Shown piece by piece: positions 1 to 7,785 of a stretch of DNA of 17,092 nucleotides. Numbering within the stretch: position 1 is the stretch's first letter; each line of letters opens with the position of its first letter. Both the position numbers and the translations under genes were made by a program. The stretch is from positions 1 through 17,092 of the forward strand of contig JAAXUD010000007.1 in assembly GCA_013336205.1 (NCBI GenBank). Direction: 5' to 3'. The notes beneath the pieces are model-generated. The model saw nothing but the letters and a program-made list of their open reading frames with translations. It was not told the origin of the DNA and did not search any database. This DNA is from Lentimicrobium sp. (lineage in GTDB: Bacteria; Bacteroidota; Bacteroidia; Bacteroidales; Lentimicrobiaceae).

Positions 1-1221
1 ATAGTGAGCTATTTAAGTGTTGGTAGTTTGCTCTTAATTGGTGAAATTATTATCACCATTTCAGTACTTTCGGCACTTTACGGAATTCTGAACGCCTCGG
101 TGCACCGCGATATCAAGAAAATGCTGGCGTTCTGCACCATCGAAAACATTGGCATCATTGGTATTGGTATTGGAATGGGTATGATTGGCAAATCTATTGG
201 CAATCCCTTTATAATGATGGCCGGATTTGGAGGCGCACTGCTGCATACACTCAATCATTCCCTGTTCAAATCTTTGCTCTTTTTTGCCGCCGGCAATATT
301 TACCAGATGACTCATACCCGCAACATGGAACACCTGGGTGGGCTTATCCGCCGTATGCCCTTTACAGCGGTGGCATTTCTGCTGGGCGCTCTGGCCATCG
401 GGGGCTTGCCTCCCTTCAACGGATTTATTTCTGAGTTTTTAATTTACTCAGGATTGATTGAGGGAATCAGAAATTCAAATCCTGAAATCAGTACACTCAT
501 GATTGTGAGTATTGCAGGACTTGCCATGGCCGGTGGGCTTTCACTGATTACTTTTACCAAGACCTTTGGCGTGGTATTTCTTGGTAATCCACGCAGGGAA
601 CTGGCGCATCAACCTGTAGAGGTTTCAGGCCTGATGCAGGCTCCCATGATTTTGATATTGTTGCTCATTGTGGTCATTGGTCTGGTTCCGGGGCTTCTGC
701 TCAGGCCGCTGATGGCGGCATTGTTTCCGTTGGGGCAATCAGCCGGATTTCTGAAACCGGCAATATCAATTTTTTCTACACTTACCACTGTCGGACTCGT
801 ATCCGGTATTTTCATTCTGCTGGTTGGTGCTTTGCTAATCATCAGAAAGTTTGTTACCCGGGAAGCCCGGGTAAATGTATCGCCAACCTGGGGCTGTGGG
901 TATGTGGCGCCGGATGCCGTAATGCAATACACCGGAAAGTCATTCTCCAAAAGTCTGGCTAAACTGTTCAGCCTGATTGCCATTGAAGAGAAAAAGTACA
1001 AAGAGATTTCCGCTACTAATGTTTTCCCCAAGAAAAGAACTTATGTAGCCCGGTATAACGAGTTTTTTGAGACTATCTTTATTGACAGAGCCTTGCGCTT
1101 AATGCTGAGTTTTTTTAACCTTTTTCTTTTCATCCATAATGGCCGGATTCAGGCTTATATTCTCTATGGATTTTTCTTCATTTTGCTGGTGCTGGTTGGT
1201 ACAGTCCTAAATATATTTTGA
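1..1221 (+). CDS. hyfB: HyfB-like antiporter subunit of a hydrogenase-4/Ehr-type complex, 5' end outside window
   Basis: C-terminal part (about 406 codons) of a NuoL/M/N-family (proton_antipo_M) membrane subunit. The frame is open through base 1, so the GTG at 4 is not taken as the start; the next paralogue, about 673 residues, suggests that roughly 270 residues are missing. Visible motifs are SIENIGIIG-like (FCTIENIGIIG), NHSLFKSLLFF with the channel lysine, GLPPFNGFISEF, and TFTKTFGVVFLG with the distal lysine. After the last antiporter helices comes a cytoplasmic domain with PTWGCGY (889-903), typical of HyfB/HycC, and a final membrane helix. It should conduct ions in the inner membrane as part of the complex encoded downstream. 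The next gene starts 2 nt after its stop. It is clearly paralogous to that gene over its whole visible length, so this is a tandem duplication and not HyfD, which lacks the WGCGY tail. Confidence 0.9.
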   Translation: MVSYLSVGSLLLIGEIIITISVLSALYGILNASVHRDIKKMLAFCTIENIGIIGIGIGMGMIGKSIGNPFIMMAGFGGALLHTLNHSLFKSLLFFAAGNIYQMTHTRNMEHLGGLIRRMPFTAVAFLLGALAIGGLPPFNGFISEFLIYSGLIEGIRNSNPEISTLMIVSIAGLAMAGGLSLITFTKTFGVVFLGNPRRELAHQPVEVSGLMQAPMILILLLIVVIGLVPGLLLRPLMAALFPLGQSAGFLKPAISIFSTLTTVGLVSGIFILLVGALLIIRKFVTREARVNVSPTWGCGYVAPDAVMQYTGKSFSKSLAKLFSLIAIEEKKYKEISATNVFPKKRTYVARYNEFFETIFIDRALRLMLSFFNLFLFIHNGRIQAYILYGFFFILLVLVGTVLNIF

Positions 1222-1223
1222 TT

Positions 1224-3245
1224 ATGCTGCCCCTTATTTTGCTGATATTCATTCCTTTGGTTGCTGCTGTCGCGCTTCTTGCTATGGGCGACAAGCACAA
1301 AGCTATGATTGCAGCGGCATCAATTACCTTAAGTGCAGCAATCAGTTCTTTTATTGCGGTAAAGGCCTTGCAGGGAAGTGGTTTCGAATATACCTACAAT
1401 GGAGGCCAGGTCTTTGGCGATGTCAGGCTGGCGGTTGATCCCCTGTCTGCCTGGTTTATACTGCTGATGAATTTTACAGTGATTACCGCTGTTTTTTATG
1501 GGCGCAGTTATATGCGGGCTTATAAAGGAATGAATGCTGACCTGAACCTGCATTGGATTGGTTTTTTGGTGAATCATTCGGCCATGCTGGGTATATACAT
1601 GGTTCACAACAGCCTGGCTTTTTTGGTGGTGTGGGAGGTAATGGCCATATCTGCCTTTTTACTGGTTATTTTTGAGCACTGGAAAGTGGAAACCCTAAAG
1701 GCTGGCATCAATTACCTTATTCAGTCACACGTCAGCATCGTGTTTCTGATGATCGGATTTCTATGGATTGCCGGGGTTCAGGGTACTTATGACTTTTCCG
1801 CGATTACAGCTTACAGCCGGCAGGCAACACCAGCGGCCGGCGTGCTTTTATTCGTCTTGTTTTTTATAGGATTCGGGATTAAAGCGGGTTTTGTTCCGTT
1901 TCATACCTGGCTGCCTTATGCACATCCGGCGGCACCGGCGCATATTTCCGGAATGATGTCAGGGGTAATAATAAAAACCGGGATTTATGGTATTTTGCGT
2001 ATCATACTGCTCGAAAATACCAATTTTCTGATCATTGGTTCCATTGTGCTGCTGGTTTCAATTATTTCAGGACTTTACGGAGTGATGCTGGCCATTGTGC
2101 AGCACAACCTCAAAAAACTACTGGCTTACCACAGCATCGAGAATATTGGAATTATAGGTATGGGAATTGGACTGGGCGTAATAGGAGTCGGGCTTGGCAA
2201 TCCCTTGCTTGCTTTTGCCGGATTTGCCGGCGGATTGCTGCATGTGCTCAACCATTCACTCTTTAAATCGTTGTTGTTTTATGGTTCCGGCAATATATAC
2301 CAGGCCATTCACTCGCTGAACATCGATAGCATGGGCGGACTTATCAAACAAATGCCCCGCACCGCCGCACTTTTTCTTATAGCGGCACTCGCAATCTGTG
2401 GTTTGCCTCCGTTTAATGGCTTTGTTAGTGAATTCCTGATATATCTTGGCCTTTTTGAAGCTATTCAGACCGGGCAGTTTGAATTTACCGCACTTATTAT
2501 CCTCTCTACCCTTGGCCTGGTGCTGATCGGGGGACTGGCGATTCTGTGTTTTACCAAAGCATTCGGGATTATTTTTCTGGGCACAGCGCGGAGTGAACAC
2601 AAGCACATTCCACAGGAAGCAGACACGGGGAAATTACTTCCAATGTACCTGGTGGTCGCATTAATTATAGCCATAGGATTGTTTCCCGGGATTTTTATTG
2701 AATTTCTCAGGTTGCCGGTTCAGCAATTTACCGGCGATGTGTTTGTATCCGGAGCCCATCCGGCAATTATTTCAACCATACAAAATGTTACCCGGGCCAC
2801 CTGGGGATTTCTACTCCTGGTTGCTGCAATCTGGTATGTCAGGAAATGGATTACAGCTTCTGCAACCACAGCCAGCGGACCAACCTGGGGTTGCGGTTAT
2901 AAAACCAGCGATGCCCGCCTGCAATATACGGCCAGTTCTTTCGTCAGGAACTATCGTAAACTGGTAGAGCCAATGCTTTCAGTTACAAAGCACAAGACGA
3001 TAATCAAAGGTATTGTTCCTGAAAAAGGACATTCATCAACCCATGTTTATGATTTACTGGAAAGTGCCATTATTGACCGCCCTATCCGGAGAATCAAAGG
3101 TTTCATCGGAAAATTCAATTTCCTTCAGAATGGCAGTGTGCAATTTTATGTATTGTACGGGGTCATCTTCATCTTTATCATCATCACCTTCCCACTTGTG
3201 GTGGAAGCAGTGGTGTTTTTATTTGAATTAATCAAACAATTATAA
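1224..3245 (+). CDS. hyfB: HyfB-like antiporter subunit, second tandem copy, full length
   Basis: Complete NuoL-like/HyfB-like subunit of 673 residues, close to E. coli HyfB/HycC in length. Counting from the ATG at 1224, the ion-path residues of the family are present: Glu138 (VVWEVMAIS), Lys220 (GFGIKAGFVPFHTWLPYAH), Lys251, Lys348 (NHSLFKSLLF) and Lys445 (FTKAFG). The C-terminal tail carries PTWGCGY (about residue 553 onward) and a last transmembrane helix. The start could also be the TTG at 1218, overlapping the previous stop; the ATG two codons later is preferred. There is no Shine-Dalgarno sequence, as usual in Bacteroidota. The gene ends 9 nt before the hyfC-like gene, so it is co-transcribed. 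It is predicted to form a proton- or sodium-conducting unit of the membrane arm. Which ion is used cannot be read from the sequence. Confidence 0.93.
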   Translation: MLPLILLIFIPLVAAVALLAMGDKHKAMIAAASITLSAAISSFIAVKALQGSGFEYTYNGGQVFGDVRLAVDPLSAWFILLMNFTVITAVFYGRSYMRAYKGMNADLNLHWIGFLVNHSAMLGIYMVHNSLAFLVVWEVMAISAFLLVIFEHWKVETLKAGINYLIQSHVSIVFLMIGFLWIAGVQGTYDFSAITAYSRQATPAAGVLLFVLFFIGFGIKAGFVPFHTWLPYAHPAAPAHISGMMSGVIIKTGIYGILRIILLENTNFLIIGSIVLLVSIISGLYGVMLAIVQHNLKKLLAYHSIENIGIIGMGIGLGVIGVGLGNPLLAFAGFAGGLLHVLNHSLFKSLLFYGSGNIYQAIHSLNIDSMGGLIKQMPRTAALFLIAALAICGLPPFNGFVSEFLIYLGLFEAIQTGQFEFTALIILSTLGLVLIGGLAILCFTKAFGIIFLGTARSEHKHIPQEADTGKLLPMYLVVALIIAIGLFPGIFIEFLRLPVQQFTGDVFVSGAHPAIISTIQNVTRATWGFLLLVAAIWYVRKWITASATTASGPTWGCGYKTSDARLQYTASSFVRNYRKLVEPMLSVTKHKTIIKGIVPEKGHSSTHVYDLLESAIIDRPIRRIKGFIGKFNFLQNGSVQFYVLYGVIFIFIIITFPLVVEAVVFLFELIKQL

Positions 3246-3254
3246 TCAATACCC

Positions 3255-4163
3255 ATGCTAAGTCTGATACTGATTGTTGCGGCCAGCTTCTTTTTTACGG
3301 GAATTATTATCCGTACAAAAAGCATTTTGTCGGGCCGGAAGGGGCCTGGTATTATGCAGCCAATGAAAGATATCTGGCGCTTGTTGCGAAAAGGCAGTGT
3401 TTACAGCGAAACTTCAAGTTTTGTATTTCGCCTTGCCCCTACGGTTTATTTTGCTTCGGTTATTATGGCGCTGTTGTTTATTCCATTTGGCAATCAGTCC
3501 GGCTTGTTCTCTTTCGATGGCGATTTTGTTTTCTTTGCCTATGTGCTGGCCCTGGGTAAGTTCTTCAGCATTATTGGTGCACTGGATACAGGCAGCAGCT
3601 TCGAAGGCATGGGCGCCAGTCGTGAAGCGCTTTACTCTTTACTTGCCGAACCGGCTTTTTTCCTGTTGATGGGCTCTTTCGCACTGCTAACCGGTCACAC
3701 CTCGTTTGCAGATATTTTCGGAACACTCCATTTTGCTTCCCAGATATCCTATGCCATCGGCGCACTGGCCTCTATCGTGTTGCTTGCCATTGCCCTCATT
3801 GAGAACAGCCGCATGCCCATTGATGATCCCAAAACCCACCTTGAGCTCACTATGGTGCACGAGGTTATTATACTCGACAACAGTGGCTTTGATCTGGGGA
3901 TGATCCTTCAGGCTACCAACCTGAAGTTTGCCATGTATGGGGCTTTGGTAGCAAATATGTTTCTTACCCGCGGTTATGAAATTTACTATTCCATCCCTAT
4001 TTTTATAAGCATTCAGTTTTTGTTTGCCATGATAATCGGAATACTGGAATCTTTCTGGGCAAGATTCAGGATGAATCACAACCCGCAGTTTATTCTGATG
4101 ATTACTTCAATAGCCCTTTTTATATTTCTGGGCGTATTATTGATGTTGGGCAAAATTGTTTAA
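3255..4163 (+). CDS. hyfC: HyfC/NuoH-like membrane anchor subunit
   Basis: A 302-residue member of the NuoH/HycD/HyfC family (E. coli HycD is about 307). This subunit sits at the junction of membrane and peripheral arms and couples the latter to ion movement. Recognisable motifs, in order: GRKGPGIMQPMKDIW (27-41), the cytoplasmic loop that contacts the peripheral arm; DTGSSFEGMGASREA (111-125); and ENSRMPIDDPKTHLELTMVH (183-202), the acidic loop that is the family signature. About eight hydrophobic helices are visible. Both coupling loops are intact. This matters because the peripheral subunits in this operon have lost most cofactor ligands, so the docking site still appears to be under selection. 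It lies 9 nt after the second hyfB-like gene and 17 nt before the hyfE-like gene. Confidence 0.94.
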   Translation: MLSLILIVAASFFFTGIIIRTKSILSGRKGPGIMQPMKDIWRLLRKGSVYSETSSFVFRLAPTVYFASVIMALLFIPFGNQSGLFSFDGDFVFFAYVLALGKFFSIIGALDTGSSFEGMGASREALYSLLAEPAFFLLMGSFALLTGHTSFADIFGTLHFASQISYAIGALASIVLLAIALIENSRMPIDDPKTHLELTMVHEVIILDNSGFDLGMILQATNLKFAMYGALVANMFLTRGYEIYYSIPIFISIQFLFAMIIGILESFWARFRMNHNPQFILMITSIALFIFLGVLLMLGKIV

Positions 4164-4180
4164 CCTGAAAATTAACCATT

Positions 4181-4810
4181 ATGTCAGATGTACTTCTAAT
4201 CCTGTTTGCAATTACCCTGATTTATATCGGGGTGGCCAACAGGTTGTTTACCTATATTTCAGTACTTGCGTTTCAGGGTGTGCTGCTCTTCGGTATTGCA
4301 TTTATCCAGTTAATAGAAATCAATACAATCAACCTTGTTTTTGTATTACTGGAGACGATAATTTTCAAAACAATTGCCATCCCGATCTTTTTGCGGAGGG
4401 TTATAAAGCGCAACCAGATCAAAAGAGAAGCAGAGCCGTTTGTTTCCAATTTCGTTTCTGTAGTTATAATTACTGCAATCATCATAAGCTCCTTTTTGCT
4501 CTCCAACACAGTACACGATGAGCACCTGGAGAAAATGTTTTTTGTAATTGCACTCTCTTCTCTTTTTACCGGACTCTATATCATCGCAAGCCGCCGAAAG
4601 GTAATTACCCATGTTATGGGATTTCTGATTATCGAAAATGGTGTTTTCGTGCTTTCACTAGCTGTGGGGAATGAGATGCCTATGCTGGTGAATACCGGAA
4701 TCCTGCTCGATATTTTTGTGAGTGTGCTGCTACTGGGCATTTTCGTCAATAAAATAGGCGATGTGATTAAGGAACAGGATGTTGAATCGCTGAGTAGTTT
4801 AAAAGATTAA
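4181..4810 (+). CDS. hyfE: HyfE/NuoK-like membrane subunit
   Basis: A 209-residue integral membrane protein of the HyfE (NuoK-related) family, about the usual HyfE length. It carries acidic residues within helices: Glu59 (FVLLETIIFKT), Glu152 (FLIIENGVF) and Asp177 (GILLDIFVSV). The segment GFLIIENGVFVLSLAVGNEM closely follows the HyfE pattern of an ENG followed by a hydrophobic helix. A charged cytoplasmic stretch (RRVIKRNQIKREAE, 72-85) separates the two helical bundles. Its role in the family is to complete the E-channel next to the HyfC subunit, through buried glutamates. It lies directly downstream of hyfC, where hydrogenase-4 operons normally carry hyfD first, and no hyfD is present between them. 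The hyfF-like gene follows after 11 nt. Confidence 0.92.
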   Translation: MSDVLLILFAITLIYIGVANRLFTYISVLAFQGVLLFGIAFIQLIEINTINLVFVLLETIIFKTIAIPIFLRRVIKRNQIKREAEPFVSNFVSVVIITAIIISSFLLSNTVHDEHLEKMFFVIALSSLFTGLYIIASRRKVITHVMGFLIIENGVFVLSLAVGNEMPMLVNTGILLDIFVSVLLLGIFVNKIGDVIKEQDVESLSSLKD

Positions 4811-4821
4811 AAAACGGAACT

Positions 4822-6249
4822 ATGATTGGAATTTATCTTTCATCTGCCCTGCTTATTGCCCTGTTGCTTTTTCTGATTAGAAACAACGGAGTGAAATATG
4901 CATTACTGGGCGCTTTCGTGATATTACAACTGGTGTATGCTTACTATGCTTTCACTCATCAGAATATTGTTGATCTCGAATATTTTATGCCCGATGCTTT
5001 GGGGACGTTGTTCCTGATTGTCCTTAGTATTGTTATCATTCCTGCCTTGATTCACAGTCATATTTATTTTGTGTACCATCCTTATCTACCAAGGGAACAG
5101 GGGATGTATTATGCATCCATGGTTATTCTGATTACCGCGCTGAGTGCGGCCTATGTATCAAACCATATTGCCGTAACCTGGGTGTTTGTAGAATTGACAA
5201 CACTAAGCGCATCGGCCCTGATTTACCACCGGCGTAATATTCTTACCCTTGAAGGTACATGGAAGTATATCTTTGTATGCTCTATCAGCATTACCCTGGT
5301 TTTTATCGGAATTCTTTTCCTGAGTATTGCCATTCAACAGGAAGGGCTCAAGGATCTGACCTACATCAGCCTGATGCAGAATGCTCATCTGCTGAATGTT
5401 TTCTGGTTAAAGCTGGCTTTCCTGTTCATATTTACAGGATTTACCTCCAAAGCCGGGCTTGTTCCCATGTACACTGCCGGCATTGATGCCAAGGATAAGT
5501 CGCCTCACCCTGCAGGAGCGTTACTCAGCAGTGTACTGATGAATATGGGATTTCTTGGTATTTTCAGGTTTTATGAGATTATCAGTCATACAACAATCCA
5601 TGAATGGAGTAATAGTGTAATGATCATTTCAGGACTTGCCTCAGTTTTTGTTGCAACTGTATACATGCTTAAGGTAAAGAATTTCAAACGCCTGATGGCT
5701 TATTCAAGTGTTGAGCATATGGGGCTGGTTATCCTGGGATTGGCGGCAGGCGGGATTGGCGCATACGCCGCGATATTGCACCTGGTGTTACATTCATTCG
5801 CCAAACCGGCGCTCTTTCTGCAATTCGGTCAGATGAACCGGACCTATAACAGCAAAAATATCTATCAGATGGGTGGGTATTTCCGCTTGAATCCAACAGG
5901 GGCAATGGTGCTGTTGCTCGCCTTTTTCACAGTTACAGCCATGCCGCCTTCAGGAATGTTTATCAGCGAATTTCTGATTTTCCGTTCATTGTTCGAAGCA
6001 CATCAGCTCTGGCTGCTGGTTATCGTGCTTTTATTACTTACATTCATTATCTGGGCTTTTGGCAAAAATGTATTCCGCATTTTATTTACCAGGCCGGTCG
6101 CATTCGATGAGTCGAAATTCGTAAAGATTAAGCCGCTTGAATCACTCAGCCAGTTTGTTTTGCTGGCCCTGGTTCTATGGCTTGGCTTTAATCCACCAGC
6201 CGGTATGATTGAGATGATTCAAACTGCTGTTGCTAATCTGCCTCATTAA
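4822..6249 (+). CDS. hyfF: HyfF-like antiporter subunit with a divergent TM7-TM8 loop
   Basis: A 475-residue NuoN/NuoM-type antiporter-like subunit (family length about 480-530). The ion-path residues are visible: Glu124 (VFVELTTLSAS), Lys210 (GFTSKAGLVPM), Lys328 (LHSFAKPALFL) and Lys415 (AFGKNVFRIL). The family motif MPPSGMFISEF is also present (cf. LPPFNGFISEF in the HyfB copies). The loop after TM7 is odd: where HyfF proteins usually carry HTWLPDAH followed by a conserved Ser/Pro stretch, this one has YTAGIDAK (217-224) then DKSPHPAGALLSS. The frame is intact and the flanking motifs align, so this is sequence divergence and not a frameshift. The gene ends 2 nt before hyfG. It is predicted to be the third antiporter-like unit of the complex in this window. 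Confidence 0.92.
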   Translation: MIGIYLSSALLIALLLFLIRNNGVKYALLGAFVILQLVYAYYAFTHQNIVDLEYFMPDALGTLFLIVLSIVIIPALIHSHIYFVYHPYLPREQGMYYASMVILITALSAAYVSNHIAVTWVFVELTTLSASALIYHRRNILTLEGTWKYIFVCSISITLVFIGILFLSIAIQQEGLKDLTYISLMQNAHLLNVFWLKLAFLFIFTGFTSKAGLVPMYTAGIDAKDKSPHPAGALLSSVLMNMGFLGIFRFYEIISHTTIHEWSNSVMIISGLASVFVATVYMLKVKNFKRLMAYSSVEHMGLVILGLAAGGIGAYAAILHLVLHSFAKPALFLQFGQMNRTYNSKNIYQMGGYFRLNPTGAMVLLLAFFTVTAMPPSGMFISEFLIFRSLFEAHQLWLLVIVLLLLTFIIWAFGKNVFRILFTRPVAFDESKFVKIKPLESLSQFVLLALVLWLGFNPPAGMIEMIQTAVANLPH

Positions 6250-6251
6250 TT

Positions 6252-7751
6252 ATGAAAAAATCCATCGAAATAAAAAATAACCAGACCATCTCCATTGCTT
6301 CCATTCCGGAGCTGGACTATGCTGACTTCCTTGGCTTCAACACAGCAATGATGGCCGATGAAGCCTGTCATTGTGTGCAATACTTCGCTGTCAGCCGGCC
6401 TGGTGCTTTTCAGCTGATATGTTGTATGGCGAACGACAGGGAGCACAATATCAGTGTCAGTTCATCCCTGGTTAAACCTGGGGCAAAACTGGCTTCTTTT
6501 ACCCGACGCCACTTTTCATTCCATTTTTTTGAGCGGGAGATTCATGAAAACTATGGTTTGCAATACACCGATCATCCCTGGTTAAAGCCAATCCGCTTCC
6601 CATTTGACAGGGCAGATATGAAGCAGCAGATTGCCAACTACCCATTCTATCATATGGATAGTGAGGAGTTGCATGAAGTCGGAGTCGGGCCTATTCATGC
6701 AGGCGTTATTGAGCCGGGGCACTTCAGGTTCATCTGCAACGGCGAGCAGATTTTACATCTTGAAATTCAACTTGGATTTCAACATCGCGGTGTTGAGTAC
6801 CTTATGTTGCAAAAGAAAAACCTGTTGCAACAGACTATACTGGCCGAATCAATTTCCGGCGATACAGTGGTAGGTCATACTACAGCGTTTGCCAGCATTT
6901 GGGAGAACCTGGCTGGTTTCAAACCTTCACCCGACCTGGTTTATGCGCGCACTGTGGCCCTTGAGTGGGAACGCATTGCCATTCACTCCGGCGACCTGAG
7001 TGCCATAGCTACTGATATTGCTTATCAACTTGGTAGTAGCGTATTTGGGCGACTCCGGACACCAATTATCAATGCTTTTCAGGAATGGTGTGGCAACCGC
7101 CTGGCAAAAAGTCTGATTCGCCCCGGGCGAAACCGCTTCCCGTTCACCCCGGCTACCGAAGCTGTTTTTACGGGCGTTCTTGATGCTTACTGGCCTGATT
7201 ATACAGAAATGTTTGACCGTATGATCGATTTGCCCTCTGTGCTTGCCCGACTCGAAAAAACCGGGGTTGTCAGCCGGGAGCAGTCGTTGAGTATTGGCGC
7301 TGTCGGGCTGAGCGCACGCGGCAGCGGTGTTGAACGCGATGTGCGCAAATCGCATCCTTACCTTGGTTACGAAGCATTAAGCCATCAACCATTGATTTTG
7401 CCTCAGGGGGATGTGGATGCCCGCACCCGTTTGCGTGATCTTGAAATCAGACAATCAATCGGTTATGTGCGCGAAATGATGAAAAATACACCTCCGGTGA
7501 TTCAGCCTTTGCTATTGAATGAAACACTTGCCTCCGACAGTTTCAGCATGACAATGATTGAAGGCTGGCGCGGAGAGATCTGCCATTGCGCTTTAACCGG
7601 AGCTGAAGGTGAACTGATTGCTTATAAGATCAAGGACCCATCGGTCCACAACTGGCTGGCCCTGGCCCTGTCGGTGCGCAACAATGAGATTTCAGATTTT
7701 CCCATCTGCAATAAGAGCTTTAACCTCAGCTATTGCGGACATGACCTTTAG
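6252..7751 (+). CDS. hyfG: HyfG/HycE-like large subunit (NuoC-NuoD fusion) lacking NiFe ligands; Ehr-type
   Basis: A 499-residue fusion. Residues ~1-120 are a NuoC-like 30-kDa domain (FEREIHENYGL at 93-103, DHPWLKPIRFPF). Residues ~140-499 are a NuoD/hydrogenase large-subunit domain with GVGPIHAGVIEPGHFRF (144-160), HRGVEYLM (178-185), ARGSGVERDVRKSHPYLGY (355-373) and KDPSVHNW (461-468). In active group 4 hydrogenases two CxxC pairs bind NiFe. Here the N-terminal pair is replaced: ESISGDT (199-205) stands where ERICGIC is expected, giving Ser202 and Thr205. The C-terminal DPCxxC falls on NLSYCG (491-496), leaving Ser493 and Gly496; Cys495 lies between the ligand positions. The protein stops four residues later (CGHDL), so the tail normally removed by a maturation protease is absent. 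It is therefore predicted not to bind NiFe and not to be a hydrogenase. By family it docks on HyfC and the small subunit at the cytoplasmic face. Confidence 0.92.
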   Translation: MKKSIEIKNNQTISIASIPELDYADFLGFNTAMMADEACHCVQYFAVSRPGAFQLICCMANDREHNISVSSSLVKPGAKLASFTRRHFSFHFFEREIHENYGLQYTDHPWLKPIRFPFDRADMKQQIANYPFYHMDSEELHEVGVGPIHAGVIEPGHFRFICNGEQILHLEIQLGFQHRGVEYLMLQKKNLLQQTILAESISGDTVVGHTTAFASIWENLAGFKPSPDLVYARTVALEWERIAIHSGDLSAIATDIAYQLGSSVFGRLRTPIINAFQEWCGNRLAKSLIRPGRNRFPFTPATEAVFTGVLDAYWPDYTEMFDRMIDLPSVLARLEKTGVVSREQSLSIGAVGLSARGSGVERDVRKSHPYLGYEALSHQPLILPQGDVDARTRLRDLEIRQSIGYVREMMKNTPPVIQPLLLNETLASDSFSMTMIEGWRGEICHCALTGAEGELIAYKIKDPSVHNWLALALSVRNNEISDFPICNKSFNLSYCGHDL

Positions 7752-7765
7752 CAAACTGTGTTTTC

Positions 7766-7778
7766 AGGTTTTTAACCT
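7766..7778 (+). repeat. short inverted repeat in the widest operon gap
   Basis: AGGTT-TTT-AACCT forms a perfect 5-bp stem with a 3-nt loop in the 34-nt gap between the large-subunit gene and the ferredoxin/small-subunit fusion gene, the longest gap in the operon. It is too weak to be a convincing terminator. It might modulate mRNA processing, or it may be chance. Confidence 0.25.
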
Positions 7779-7785
7779 TTGAATT

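Noticed and set aside
609..1031. 140-codon frame on the minus strand inside the first hyfB-like gene
   Set aside because: It overlaps a strongly conserved coding region and its translation matches no family. It is a shadow frame, as are the similar frames at 2256-2606, 3687-4079 and 6927-7355.
1218..1223. TTG start for the second hyfB-like gene
   Set aside because: It overlaps the previous stop and adds only two residues before an ATG. ATG at 1224 is the simpler choice, though TTG cannot be excluded.
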